From contig NZ_KB893172.1 of NCBI RefSeq assembly GCF_000374025.1, forward strand, positions 704,307 to 768,306: 64,000 nucleotides of DNA, given 5' to 3'. The notes under the pieces were generated by a model. The model was given only the letters and a program-made list of their open reading frames with translations. It ran no database searches and was not told the DNA's origin. How positions within the stretch are numbered: the first letter of the stretch is position 1; each line of letters begins with the position of its first letter. The position numbers and the translations under genes were made by a program. The DNA comes from Spirosoma panaciterrae DSM 21099. Lineage in GTDB: Bacteria > Bacteroidota > Bacteroidia > Cytophagales > Spirosomataceae. Positions 1 to 8,759 of the stretch are shown piece by piece.

Positions 1-838
1 CTACCGATGTTGCAACGAGGATAGAGCCGAGGAATAAAATCAGATAGCTGAACACGATAAAAATGGTCATGATCGAACTCATCTGACTTTGGTGCGGGTG
101 CCGATTTGGGGGCGGTACCTGAATTTCGCCCACCTTGTAGCCTTTTTTCGCCAGCCAGGCCGAAACCGTTTGAGCTTGCCTGGTGATGCCCGGAACGGAA
201 TCAACCTCCGAAGCAACCTGGATTTTAAGTTGGTTGAACGATTGGGTTTCGCCCAGCCAGTGCAGCGTTTCCAGCGAGATGTAGCCGTAACCAGCCTGTT
301 CCTGCCAGGCTGGAGCCAGTGCAGGATCATGAACGGTTCCTGTAATGTGTACCGATTTCGGACTGCCCTGCTGCGTTTTTATGGTTATCAGAGCGCCTTC
401 CTGGGCGGCCATCATGCTTAGGGCTGTTCGCTCGACCAGCATTGTACCTAATGTCGGTTCTGTTGCGCCCGACACAGGATGGAATTTGCTGATTCGGAGA
501 TTGTCGAAGCGATCCATAACAAAAAGCAGCAGCGGATACCAGCGACCGTTGACCTTCATTCGGGCCAGCAGTGTGGCCCGTCGGTCGGCTTCTTTGATAC
601 CGGGCAACCGTTTCACACTATCGATCAGGCTACGCGGAATGGAATCATCGAGTTCGATGGTGGCCGATGCCGGTAACGTGCTGGTATAATTGCTGGTCAT
701 TTCCCGGTTCAGTACCGAATAGCTGCCTAGTATACAGCCAACGCCAAATAGGCCAATCGCAATCGACAGCACCAGCATACTGTTTTTTGCATAGTCGGAC
801 CCAAGGTCCCGCAGGATCTTTATATAGCTGATTCTCAT
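1..838 (-). CDS. ABC transporter permease, MacB/FtsX type (partial, C-terminus beyond left edge)
   Basis: The reading frame is open from an ATG at 838 to the left edge. The N-terminus (MRISYIKILRDLGSDYAKNS) is followed by one hydrophobic segment at about residues 20-40, then a roughly 210-residue soluble periplasmic domain. A second hydrophobic segment (IFIVFSYLILFLGSILVA) begins where the window ends. This order, TM then large extracytoplasmic domain then TM, is the MacB_PCD/FtsX layout of MacB- and LolCE-like exporters. The ATPase gene lies 79 bp upstream on the same strand, so the two probably form one transporter. The substrate cannot be told from the sequence. The remaining transmembrane helices must lie outside the window. 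Confidence 0.8.
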   Translation of the reverse strand, partial: MRISYIKILRDLGSDYAKNSMLVLSIAIGLFGVGCILGSYSVLNREMTSNYTSTLPASATIELDDSIPRSLIDSVKRLPGIKEADRRATLLARMKVNGRWYPLLLFVMDRFDNLRISKFHPVSGATEPTLGTMLVERTALSMMAAQEGALITIKTQQGSPKSVHITGTVHDPALAPAWQEQAGYGYISLETLHWLGETQSFNQLKIQVASEVDSVPGITRQAQTVSAWLAKKGYKVGEIQVPPPNRHPHQSQMSSIMTIFIVFSYLILFLGSILVATSV

Positions 839-917
839 ATTTGTTTTTTGTTGCGACACAGGAGCCTGGAATCCATAGCGTAGCTATCCATCCATTAGCT
901 TTCCTGGGTCTCTGTGG

Positions 918-1637
918 TTATTCAATTACTCCGTCCGAAATGGCAATGCTATGCTCGAACCAGGCTGAAAATTCTTTTTCGTGCGTAACCACGATCACTG
1001 TTTTGCCAGACTGGGTCAGTTTGGCAAAAAGTTGAAAAATAGCAGAAGCGGTTTGCGAATCCAGATTGCCAGTTGGTTCATCGGCTACAAGAATCGGAGG
1101 GTCGTTGGCCAGGGCGCGGGCAATAGCTGCCCGCTGTTGTTGACCACCCGATAGGGCTGATGGAAACTTGTTGGCCTGATCGGAGATGCCTACCTGGTCG
1201 AGCAATTGAAGGGCCCGATTTTTACGCTCAGCTTTTGGGTAGCTGTCGCAGAAGTCCATAGGCAGCATTACATTTTCCAGAATGGTCAGCGTGGGCAGAA
1301 GCTGAAAGAACTGAAATACGACCCCGATATTCCGACCACGCCAGGAAGCCAGCGCACTTTCGGAAAGCTTATCGATCCGAACCGTATTGACGGTTATACT
1401 TCCCGTAGTGGGTTTGTCGATGCCGGTCATGAGGTTGAGCAACGTCGATTTGCCACTACCCGATTTTCCGGTTATGGCTACTAACTGACCGGCTGGAATA
1501 CCCAGCGATACCTGCTTTAAGGCCTGAAATGTACCTGATGCCAGCGTAAAGGATTTGGTTACGCCTGTAAGTTCAATGACGGTTTTGTGGTGCACCTTGT
1601 TCGTTGTTTTTGAGGCAATTCTCGCAAACAATGTCAC
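918..1637 (-). CDS. ABC transporter ATP-binding protein, LolD/MacB family
   Basis: This 239-residue protein carries the full nucleotide-binding set: Walker A GKSGSGKST at 57-65, Q-loop Gln109, signature LSGGQQQ at 162-168, Walker B ILVADEP at 182-188 followed by the D-loop, and the H-loop His219. The length and the TGNLDS motif after Walker B fit the LolD/MacB/FtsE group, which drives mechanotransmission-type permeases. It lies between the AraC-type regulator and the partial permease, all on the minus strand, so it is likely one operon. The start shown is a GTG. A second in-frame GTG at 1595 would sit closer to the conserved IELTGVTKSF and could be the true start. Confidence 0.9.
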   Translation of the reverse strand: MTLFARIASKTTNKVHHKTVIELTGVTKSFTLASGTFQALKQVSLGIPAGQLVAITGKSGSGKSTLLNLMTGIDKPTTGSITVNTVRIDKLSESALASWRGRNIGVVFQFFQLLPTLTILENVMLPMDFCDSYPKAERKNRALQLLDQVGISDQANKFPSALSGGQQQRAAIARALANDPPILVADEPTGNLDSQTASAIFQLFAKLTQSGKTVIVVTHEKEFSAWFEHSIAISDGVIE

Positions 1638-1713
1638 GGCAATCGTCTGGCTAAATCCTGTTGGACGTAGTTAATGTTGAATGATTGAATGGCTGACGCA
1701 AAAAAACACCAAA

Positions 1714-2850
1714 TCAATCAGTCATCACTTTGCTATACTCGCTGGGGGTAAGTCCGGTAAATCGTTTGAAGATGAGGTTGAATGTCGATTTGGATTTGAA
1801 ACCCGCTTCCATCGCCAGGCCCAGCAGGTTGAAATGCTTCATTGCCGGATCGGTCATGAACGCCTTTACCTGTTCGACCCGGTACTTATTGACGAAGTTG
1901 TAGAAATTATCGCCCAGTCCTTCGTTAATCAACTGGGAGAGCATACTTCGGCTGATTGAGAGCTGTTTGGCCAGATCGCTCAATGTCAATTCGGGATCGA
2001 GGTAAGGTTTTTCATTGTCCATATAGTGAAGGAGCCGATCAACCAGTTGTTGGTCAGGTTTTTTAGCGGGCGTTGGGTCGGCTTCGCGAGACGAGGTGAG
2101 AGGCTCTTGCGGAGTATGGGTGGATGAAATAGTAAAAATGCTCCTCTGAAGAATGCCTTTGTAGCCTAATGCAAACACAGAGAGCGAAAGGATGACGGCA
2201 ATCGTTCGGGCCGACCAGAACATCGTGCCATGATGAATCACATTCAGCAGAATAAGCAGAAAAAAGAGGTTGATACCCAGGAAAACCCCCATAAAGAACC
2301 GAACCCAGGCAATGCTTACATGTTCCTTGTTCGATACTTCCTGCTCAATCTGCTTCTGATACGTAAGCCACCGTTTATGTATGAAAAACAGGTAGACCGA
2401 AAACTGAACGACCATACAGGCCCAGAACAGACCAGATCGCCATGACCGTTGACCGACCAGATAGTTGGTCAGCGAAGGGGTAGGGGGAAGACTTTTCAGC
2501 AGGAGTGCGAAAAAAATGGCAATCAGAAACGGGATAAAATGAGCCACCGTCCCAACGGACAGCCGCACACGATGGTCGGTCAGTTCCTGAACGTATAGCC
2601 AGAGCAAGGGCGCAATCAGAAAAAAACTAGGATCGCCCAGGGCGTAGGACTTAATCGAAAAATGGCTAACAACCCGCCCGGCAAACGTGGTGTGCAGCAC
2701 ACTGAACGACATGGCCAGGAGCAGGATCGAGAGGAATATATTGGCCCGGTTTGCCTGAACGTTGCGGTTGTTCAGCAGCAACGTAACAAACACACCCTGA
2801 ACAATGCCTGCATAAATGATGAGTAAGGAGAGCTGTTCTAAAAAGGCCAC
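1714..2850 (-). CDS. membrane-anchored AraC-family transcriptional regulator
   Basis: The 378-residue product has about seven hydrophobic segments in residues 1-250, a polar linker, and a C-terminal AraC-type double helix-turn-helix (about 275-375). The DNA-binding part contains LTLSDLAKQLSISRSMLSQL and ends in the family hallmark FNLIFKRFTGLTPSEYSK. Such 7TM-AraC fusions are common in Bacteroidota and are thought to sense a membrane or periplasmic signal and regulate nearby genes. The ABC exporter ATPase follows 76 bp downstream on the same strand, which makes it the obvious candidate target (inference). The start is a GTG at 2850; no in-frame ATG lies close upstream. Confidence 0.85.
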   Translation of the reverse strand: MAFLEQLSLLIIYAGIVQGVFVTLLLNNRNVQANRANIFLSILLLAMSFSVLHTTFAGRVVSHFSIKSYALGDPSFFLIAPLLWLYVQELTDHRVRLSVGTVAHFIPFLIAIFFALLLKSLPPTPSLTNYLVGQRSWRSGLFWACMVVQFSVYLFFIHKRWLTYQKQIEQEVSNKEHVSIAWVRFFMGVFLGINLFFLLILLNVIHHGTMFWSARTIAVILSLSVFALGYKGILQRSIFTISSTHTPQEPLTSSREADPTPAKKPDQQLVDRLLHYMDNEKPYLDPELTLSDLAKQLSISRSMLSQLINEGLGDNFYNFVNKYRVEQVKAFMTDPAMKHFNLLGLAMEAGFKSKSTFNLIFKRFTGLTPSEYSKVMTD

Positions 2851-3150
2851 CAGGTCGCTGAAGGAAGCAGGATAAAAATAGATTGCAGGCGTAAAAATAC
2901 ACGTTAATGTGAAGCCGTTCGTCCATCTGGATACGGATGGACGGGTTCTAAGGGTGCCGAAGTCTGCCCTAAGTCAGTTAAAACGGCTAATAGATGGCCT
3001 CGTGGATTTCAGACTATGCTCCACATACACCAAAATCCACCGTTTATCGGGTAAAATTCACCAGATATACACTTGGGCTTTCGAGCGGCAGGTAGTGTTG
3101 TAGCTTTGTTGCGCTAACCTCATTTAACCACTGCTCAATCAAGTATCACC
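2851..3150. other. intergenic region between divergent genes
   Basis: No gene is supported here. The region separates the minus-strand AraC-type regulator from the plus-strand small secreted gene and holds the promoter listed at 3101-3108. No clear hairpin or direct repeat was seen. Confidence 0.5.
3101..3108 (+). promoter_or_regulatory. Bacteroidota -7 box (TAGCTTTG)
   Basis: TAGCTTTG matches the Bacteroidota TAnnTTTG -7 consensus and lies 42 nt before the ATG at 3151. No good -33 TTG was found at ideal spacing, so the call rests on the -7 box and its position. Confidence 0.45.
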
Positions 3151-3378
3151 ATGAAGTCCTTATTTCCGTATTTCATAATGGGTGTCCTGTTTCTGGCCGG
3201 GAACCGTCTGGTCGATCGTCAACAGCAGTACAAAAATTCAGAGCTGGCTCCGGCCAAAAAAACTTTTCGGTACGGTGTGTTTACCGTCGGTACGGGCGCT
3301 CCTAAAATGCAACTTACCAATAGGGCTGCCAGAACGGTTGTGGCCGATCGGCGAGCATTGAAAAATGCACCTATGTAA
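3151..3378 (+). CDS. small secreted protein, possibly truncated
   Basis: The 75-residue product begins with a signal-like segment (MKSLFPYFIMGVLFLAGN), then a basic linker and FRYGVFTVGTGAPKMQL. That last stretch resembles the start of the mature domain in the secreted protein at 49136-49534 (FKTGIYTTVSGKLNVAL), so it may be a member of that family. It stops early. A different frame continues without a stop from before 3350 to a TAG just past 3470, with content such as KRVYTNHRPRSSL, which raises the possibility of a frameshift. The -7 box upstream suggests it is, or was, transcribed. No function is known. Confidence 0.4.
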   Translation: MKSLFPYFIMGVLFLAGNRLVDRQQQYKNSELAPAKKTFRYGVFTVGTGAPKMQLTNRAARTVVADRRALKNAPM

Positions 3379-3564
3379 AGCGGGTCTATACCAACCACCG
3401 CCCACGAAGCTCCCTTTCGGTACGGAGTTTTGACAGCCTTGTAAAATACCAGACCGTAAGGGAATTTATGGTATAGTAAACGGCCTTTTACTCAGGAACC
3501 GGTACAGGCAAACCCCGCTCTCTGTTGTATTCCAGCTAGCTGCGTGATGGTTATACAAGGCAGA

Positions 3565-3951
3565 TCAATTAGCGGAGTAGGGGATTACGGCAGGCTTGTT
3601 CAATCGTTTTTTACGCCGTTTCTTTTGTTCGATTAGCTGACAGAAAATCGTTTGCATCAGATCGGCTTGGCCGGTATAATCGGCACGAGGCTGAAACCAG
3701 TAATTGGTGAGTTCGATTTCCTCAACATTTTCCAGTTCGACCATTTGCCATCGACTTGGCGTGTGGGCATCGGGCACAATGTCCAGGCAGTAGCCATAGA
3801 TGGTTAGCTGCTTTCGACCTTCTTTGGGAAACCCGAACAGATACGGCTCCAGGGTTCGCCAATTTTTATTCTGTTTGATTTGAATGACCCGTTGAGTCGT
3901 AATGGCCGAGTCGATAATGCTCCAAACAGAATCGGGTTGAGTAGTATTCAT
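3565..3951 (-). CDS. WYL-like single-domain protein
   Basis: The 128-residue protein has the pattern of the WYL ligand/nucleic-acid sensing domain: an N-terminal strand with IQIKQNKNWRTLEPYLFG, a central LTIYGYCLDI, then WQMVELENVEEIELTNYWF and PRADY. WYL domains usually sit behind an HTH in regulators of defence or stress. Here there is no HTH, and the remaining 20 or so residues are a basic tail (KKRRKKRLNK). Its neighbours give no operon context. Stand-alone forms of this kind occur in Cytophagales and are uncharacterised. The family call rests on motif recognition only. Confidence 0.6.
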   Translation of the reverse strand: MNTTQPDSVWSIIDSAITTQRVIQIKQNKNWRTLEPYLFGFPKEGRKQLTIYGYCLDIVPDAHTPSRWQMVELENVEEIELTNYWFQPRADYTGQADLMQTIFCQLIEQKKRRKKRLNKPAVIPYSAN

Positions 3952-4083
3952 GAGTGTTCAGATATGGGTATACAGAGGAAATATTTGGTGTGTTCATATC
4001 ATATACCATGCCAATTTTGGAAGGCGTTAAATGTTTTTTAAAAGGTTTATTGGCCTGAATAACAGTAGATATATATAAATTGA

Positions 4084-4232
4084 TTAAGCAACCGTCGAGC
4101 CGCGAACAATTAGTCGGGAAGGCCGCACGATTATTTTCGATTCAGGGCGATCATCATTGACCATCAATTACTTGATAAACAGTTGTGACAGCCTGTTTGC
4201 CCAACTCATCAGGCTTCGTTGGGAAAGGAACG
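4084..4232 (-). pseudogene. LacI-family regulator remnant (C-terminal end, frameshifted)
   Basis: On the minus strand one frame reads PTKPDELGKQAVTTVYQVID and ends at a stop at 4154-4156. The adjacent frame reads DDRPESKIIVRPSRLIVRGS-TVA and ends at 4084-4086. Joined, they reproduce the invariant end of LacI/GalR regulators: the E-x-G-K-x-A-V helix, a spacer, then RLIVRGST just before the stop. The frame break and the upstream stops show the gene is dead. No intact DNA-binding domain was found upstream. The neighbouring secreted enzyme gene at 4750 may once have been under its control (inference). Confidence 0.6.
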
Positions 4233-4749
4233 GACTAGCAAAAAGTCATTTTCAGGGAAGCGCTCATTTCAAGCCATCCATTTCGACCTCACTACTTCAA
4301 TCAGGAGGGATTACCATCAACACAAATACCGTATCGGGTATCGCTTTGGGGCATTACCAGGATGGCAGCCCTATCGGTTCCCTGTCTCGACGAATGGCCT
4401 GGTACAGGTCATAATCAACCCGCTAACTTATAGGTCTATCCTGAACCAGACGGGTATGGATGTTCGCTAATTTGTATGGAGAATAGCCTCTTCTGAAAGC
4501 CCCCGATTAGGGTTAAAAACAACTATTTTCAATACGGCAGGATAAGCCAAACGCCAACTGAAACAAAATCTGGACGGGAAATAAAGAGTAAAGGAATGAA
4601 GGGGGACATCTTATCACGTTGGGCTGTGGGACACAGACTACTCGACCGGATGGCTTTGGCTACCGTATAAGTGGGCTATGGGGATACAACCCACGGTGAT
4701 GGGTCGAAAGTTGGGAAGGTTAAAAGGCAGTCTTATAAATTAGTAATCA
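4233..4749. other. intergenic region with no supported gene
   Basis: The two open frames at 4157-4470 overlap the LacI-type remnant on the opposite strand and look like chance. The rest is the leader of the secreted enzyme gene. No terminator hairpin or clear -7 box was seen. The region may hold further unrecognisable LacI-type debris. Confidence 0.4.
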
Positions 4750-7278
4750 ATGTCTAACAAGTTGACGAATGCGGTTGGGGTTTTGTGCTGGCTGGTTAGC
4801 CTGACGGTGAATGCACAGTCGGGACAAACGGTATCACTGACCAACGAGCAGGTAAAAATCGTCTGGAAGAATTCAGCTAATGGCTGGACGATTGGACAGG
4901 TATCGGTTCGGAAAGGGACAGGCTGGGTAAATGTAGCGACTCCTTCGGGCGAAAATACACTACTCTATGCCGCTGAAAAACCGTCTGATAAGCCCGATAC
5001 GACCTTTCGAGACAGTGCAGGTGAGGTGTTTCCTGGGCCAAAATACCATTACCAGGAATCACAGTGGGCCGAGAGTACCAATCCGGTATCGCTGAACCGG
5101 GCAGGCCAGGCTTACTTTTTCTTTCCGGAAGAAGCGAAACAAACGGGGAAAAACCGCCTTCAATTTCAGCAGGAGACCGACGTCGCGACCATTCGTACAG
5201 AATGGTCATTGGATTCGAAGTTTGGCACAGACGTTATCGTCAAACAGACCGTGACGCCCAAAAAAGATGGTTTTTTCTCACTGGCAAGCCCGACGCTGGC
5301 TACGCTGACTGAGCAGAATCTGGCCTGGGCTACGGTGCCGGGTTATTTTCAGGGCAATGCATTTCAGAAAAACTTCGCGCTGGCTTATGCCTACGGGCAC
5401 GGAATCCCGACTTTGCCTGCCATTTACCGGGAACGATGTGCCAGTACACTCTGCCCCATGCTGACGGGTAAAAACGGGATTACGCTTTCGGTTATTCCTG
5501 ACCCCAGCCTAGCCCGCGATCCCTGGGCGGTCGATAAAAGTACGCAGACGACCTGGAACATTGGTCTATCACATATGAACCGCAAGGCCCAACTCTCACC
5601 AACCCTGTACTATCCGATTCTGGGTGAGCCGAAGTCAGCCCTGAAAGCGGGAGAGCCTGTAACCTACACCTTTCGGTATAGCCTGACGGATGGCGACTGG
5701 TTCAAAGCTCTGAATCACGCGGTGTATGACATCTTTCGGTTCAAGGAAACGCTGGCCTTACGACAAAGCAGGCAATCGCTGACCGACCGCATCCAGAAAA
5801 TGCACCACTACCTGACCGACCCTAAAACGTCAATGTGGAACATTGAAGAGTTTGACGGTAAAAAGATTGGGGCGCAATCCTATCTGGGTGGCGTCGTCGG
5901 CTCCAACAAGGACGCCATGAAGAACTCCGATTATGGAGCTATGTGGATGCTGGCTAATGCTACCAAAGATCCGCTGTTGACCCAAAATGTGCTGCCGTAT
6001 GCGCTGAATTTCAAACTGGTTCAGCAGGAAACGGGAAATAACTTTTTTAAGGGAGCCGTAGAAGGCCAGTACTATTTAGCCAAATCCAAAAAGTTTGTGG
6101 AGGAGTGGGGCGAAGTGGTCGAACCGATTGCGCTAACCTACTATACCATGCTCGATATGGGTAATATGCTCCTGTTTGAGCCTACCAATGCCGAATTGAA
6201 AGAGCGTCTACGCTTCGGAGCCGAACGATTGATGGACTGGCAAAAACCCGATGGACATTGGGCCGTTGCGTATGACCGACATACGGAAAAGGAGATGTTT
6301 AAAGACATTCAGGATGTACGCCCGACGTTTTATGGGCTGATCGTAGCGTATCGGTTGCTGAACGATCCGAAATACCTGACTGCCGCCCGAAAAGGAGCCG
6401 ACTGGTTTTTGAAACATGCTATTGAAACGGGCCGCTTTCTGGGCGTTTGTGGGGATGCCCGCTACGCACCCGATTTTGCTACAGGACAATCAGCGCAGGC
6501 ACTGCTGGATTTATATGACCTGACCAAAGAGGCCCGCTATCGGGATGGAGCCATCAAAGCCGCCAAAATATACACCACGTCGATCTACACCCATCCCATT
6601 GCCAATCAGACCATAAAAACCGTCAATGGCGTGCAGCGTGAGGACTGGGAAATCAGTCAGACGGGGTTGAGTTTTGAACATGGCGGTATTTTCGGATCGG
6701 CCAACCGGGCGGGCCCAATTCAGTTGTGTAGCCATGCGGGCTTGTTTATTCGGATGTATGCCCTCACAAAAGAACCGATCTTTGCTGATATGGCGCGGGC
6801 GGGCGCCATTGGCCGCGACGCCTTTGTGGATGCGAAAACGAGCGTAGCTTCCTATTACTGGAATGCCATGAATCGGGGAGCAGGCCCTTATCCACACCAT
6901 GCCTGGTGGCAGGTTGGCTGGCTAACCGATTATCTGATGGCTGAAGCCGAATTACGGTCGGGAGGGAAGGTGACGTTTCCACGCGGGTTTGTGACGCCAA
7001 AAGTAGGTCCGCATCAAACGTATGGGTTTGCCCCAGGCACAGTAAATGGTGAAAAAGCGAATCTGGTCATCGACGAAAATCTGGTTACGGTCGACAATCC
7101 ATCCGTCGATTACATCCTGGCGAAATCCGTACAGAGTGGTAAACTGTTTGTGGTCCTGCTGAATAATCGGGCACAAGCCAGCGATTTTACAGTGACTGCT
7201 AAAAATGGGAAGCTAATGAAAAAGCAGTTACCCGCATTTGGCATCGAGGTGATGACGCTCGACAATAAGGAATTATAG
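4750..7278 (+). CDS. secreted alpha/alpha-toroid (six-hairpin glycosidase-like) protein
   Basis: The 842-residue protein starts with a signal peptide (hydrophobic VGVLCWLVSLTVNAQ, cleavage around residue 22). Residues of about 25-330 look like a beta-sandwich of the kind that precedes the catalytic part of many glycosidases and lyases. Residues of about 340-730 contain repeated helix-pair motifs typical of an alpha/alpha toroid (for example LMDWQKPDGHWAVAYDR and KYLTAARKGADWFLKHA), with a short C-terminal beta region. The fold suggests a polysaccharide-degrading enzyme working in the periplasm or outside the cell. The exact family and substrate are not recognisable. A dead LacI-type regulator lies upstream and a dead Na+/solute symporter downstream, so this may be the survivor of a larger sugar-use cluster. 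Confidence 0.7.
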   Translation: MSNKLTNAVGVLCWLVSLTVNAQSGQTVSLTNEQVKIVWKNSANGWTIGQVSVRKGTGWVNVATPSGENTLLYAAEKPSDKPDTTFRDSAGEVFPGPKYHYQESQWAESTNPVSLNRAGQAYFFFPEEAKQTGKNRLQFQQETDVATIRTEWSLDSKFGTDVIVKQTVTPKKDGFFSLASPTLATLTEQNLAWATVPGYFQGNAFQKNFALAYAYGHGIPTLPAIYRERCASTLCPMLTGKNGITLSVIPDPSLARDPWAVDKSTQTTWNIGLSHMNRKAQLSPTLYYPILGEPKSALKAGEPVTYTFRYSLTDGDWFKALNHAVYDIFRFKETLALRQSRQSLTDRIQKMHHYLTDPKTSMWNIEEFDGKKIGAQSYLGGVVGSNKDAMKNSDYGAMWMLANATKDPLLTQNVLPYALNFKLVQQETGNNFFKGAVEGQYYLAKSKKFVEEWGEVVEPIALTYYTMLDMGNMLLFEPTNAELKERLRFGAERLMDWQKPDGHWAVAYDRHTEKEMFKDIQDVRPTFYGLIVAYRLLNDPKYLTAARKGADWFLKHAIETGRFLGVCGDARYAPDFATGQSAQALLDLYDLTKEARYRDGAIKAAKIYTTSIYTHPIANQTIKTVNGVQREDWEISQTGLSFEHGGIFGSANRAGPIQLCSHAGLFIRMYALTKEPIFADMARAGAIGRDAFVDAKTSVASYYWNAMNRGAGPYPHHAWWQVGWLTDYLMAEAELRSGGKVTFPRGFVTPKVGPHQTYGFAPGTVNGEKANLVIDENLVTVDNPSVDYILAKSVQSGKLFVVLLNNRAQASDFTVTAKNGKLMKKQLPAFGIEVMTLDNKEL

Positions 7279-7371
7279 GTTGGTAAGTACGGCATGGACC
7301 GTGCCAACGGTGCGGTTCTATTTTTGACTACCTCCAAAAACGAATATGAGCTTGGACACAATCACAACCAG

Positions 7372-7554
7372 TTATTCGGGTTGCCTGAGTTCTTCCGGGA
7401 GGCCAACTCGTTCGATAAAGGCTTTATCAGCGGCAATCTTGTCCGCAAACGGCTCTCGACCGTCTTTAGCTTTTAGCATTCGCTTCGGCACAATCCTGGG
7501 AGGTGTTGGTACTTTGGTCGCATTCATGGCTGTATTTATTGCTGGTATACTCAT
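7372..7554 (-). CDS. small protein coupled to DUF6934 gene
   Basis: This 60-residue protein is proline- and lysine-rich at the N-terminus (TPPRIVPKRMLKAKDG) and acidic and helical at the C-terminus (FIERVGLPEELRQPE). Its ATG overlaps the TGA of the upstream DUF6934 gene by four bases (ATGA, 7551-7554), which points to translational coupling. I do not recognise the family. It has no signal peptide or membrane segment, so it is likely cytoplasmic. The pairing and size are compatible with a two-component module such as a toxin-antitoxin or regulator-partner pair, but nothing in the sequence shows an activity. Confidence 0.55.
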   Translation of the reverse strand: MSIPAINTAMNATKVPTPPRIVPKRMLKAKDGREPFADKIAADKAFIERVGLPEELRQPE

Positions 7555-7991
7555 TTTTTTCGAATCAGGAAGGCTTCATAAGGACGGTTAGATTGAAATC
7601 CCTCCCATGAAGCATGATAGTAGCCAAACATAACAAAATAAGTCAAGAGTTCCTCTCTGGCCCGGTTAATAGCCATACGATAAAGCCGATTTCTGGATGG
7701 AGAATTGCCTCTGAATAAGACAGTGGATGCTGGATGGTCAGACAAAAATAGGTGAGTGATTTGGAATATAGTAGCTAAAATAACCGGCATATCGCCATTG
7801 TCGCTGACTGATTGGTCGTCGATTTCAGTGGTAGCGGGTTTAACATCACCCAAAGCCAAATTATAAATGTCTGGAGAACTGATCAGACTGAAAATAACCG
7901 CTTTCTGAATCAGACCTTTTGGACCAATGCTTTCGAAGAAAAACTGAGTAGTATCGTCTGTCTGATTAAATGAATAGGATGGGTACTGCAC
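7551..7991 (-). CDS. DUF6934 family protein
   Basis: From a GTG at 7991 the product is 146 residues, matching the usual length of DUF6934 proteins in Bacteroidota. Recognised features are the opening YPSYSF, then FFFESIGPKGLIQKAVIFSL, the central NLALGDV followed by IDDQSVSDNGDMPVILATIF, and the end TGS-like RGNSPSRNRLYRMAI and NRPYEAFLIRKK. The open frame runs further upstream to 8168, but that part is antisense to a broken symporter gene. A TACTTTTG box at 8010-8017 places transcription start only just upstream of the GTG, so the short form is preferred. The family has no established function to my knowledge. It overlaps the small downstream gene by four bases. Confidence 0.75.
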   Translation of the reverse strand: MQYPSYSFNQTDDTTQFFFESIGPKGLIQKAVIFSLISSPDIYNLALGDVKPATTEIDDQSVSDNGDMPVILATIFQITHLFLSDHPASTVLFRGNSPSRNRLYRMAINRAREELLTYFVMFGYYHASWEGFQSNRPYEAFLIRKK

Positions 7992-8009
7992 AAGTATAAA
8001 TATTTTGCA

Positions 8010-8017
8010 CAAAAGTA
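8010..8017 (-). promoter_or_regulatory. Bacteroidota -7 box for the DUF6934 module (TACTTTTG)
   Basis: On the minus strand TACTTTTG matches TAnnTTTG and lies 18 nt before the GTG at 7991, giving a very short leader. It decides the start of the DUF6934 gene. Confidence 0.5.
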
Positions 8018-8033
8018 CATAAAACTGAATTCT

Positions 8034-8759
8034 ACCATCGATACCACCGTCATTGTCATTGGTTTCGCTGTTTATTAAAGGTTCGGTATTGTACCCGGTT
8101 GCCAAGCTGGTTAGCTCGTCGCTCAACCTGCCGTTGATGCCCTGTACTATCGGACTGGGACTATTCATGATTGCCTGTACGGCCGGGAGGGCTTTGGGCC
8201 GTAATGGTCACCGATATTTTGCAGTTCGTGGTTCTGTCGGCAGCGGTGTTTATTCTATTCCCTTTGTCGCTGGAGAAAGTAGGTGGTTTCGATAGTTTCA
8301 CCAAGCAAGTACCCGACGGCTTTTTCGATCTGCTGAATGGCGAATATACCTTCGGTTTTGTGGTCGCGTTCGTCATCTATCACATCTGTTACATCGGTGG
8401 CAACTGGACCTTTGTGCAGCGATACACCAGCGTCGATACCCCTAAATCGGCCCGAAAAGTGGCATTTCTGTTTGCAGGCTTATACCTCATTAGTCCGGTG
8501 ATCTGGATTTCGGGTGTCGCGGGGTTCATCGTGGGTATTTGGGCTGGGCATGATTGGCATCGCTTTACTGGTTCCGGCAGCGGGGGGTATCGTCGAAGTG
8601 GTGCTGAGTATTTCGTCAATTTCGGGTGGGCCGTTGCTGGCTCCGCCACTATGGGCTTTATTTTCGAAACGGCTAACCAGCCGGACAACGCTTTGGATTA
8701 CGGGGATTAGCCTGACCGTCAATCTGTTCTTCAAAACGACCGGCAGGAGCGTATTTTGA
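8034..8759 (+). pseudogene. sodium:solute symporter (SSS family) pseudogene
   Basis: Fragments of one SSS-family transporter appear in order but in different frames. They are DTTVIVIGFAVY (about 8039-8074, a first membrane helix), then YPVAKLVSSSLNLPLMPC to about 8190, then GGLWAVMVTDILQFVVLSAA to about 8500, then PAAGGIVEVVLSISSISGGP to a stop at 8757-8759. The part between the first helix and YPVAK is missing and there are at least two frameshifts, so the gene is dead. A plausible start (MSLDTI, 7346-7363) lies on the far side of the DUF6934 module, which suggests the module landed inside this gene's 5' end. The original protein would have imported a sugar, sugar acid or similar solute with Na+. 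Confidence 0.75.

Noticed and set aside
4157..4470. Two plus-strand frames upstream of the secreted enzyme
   Set aside because: They overlap the LacI-type remnant on the other strand and encode unrecognisable peptides.
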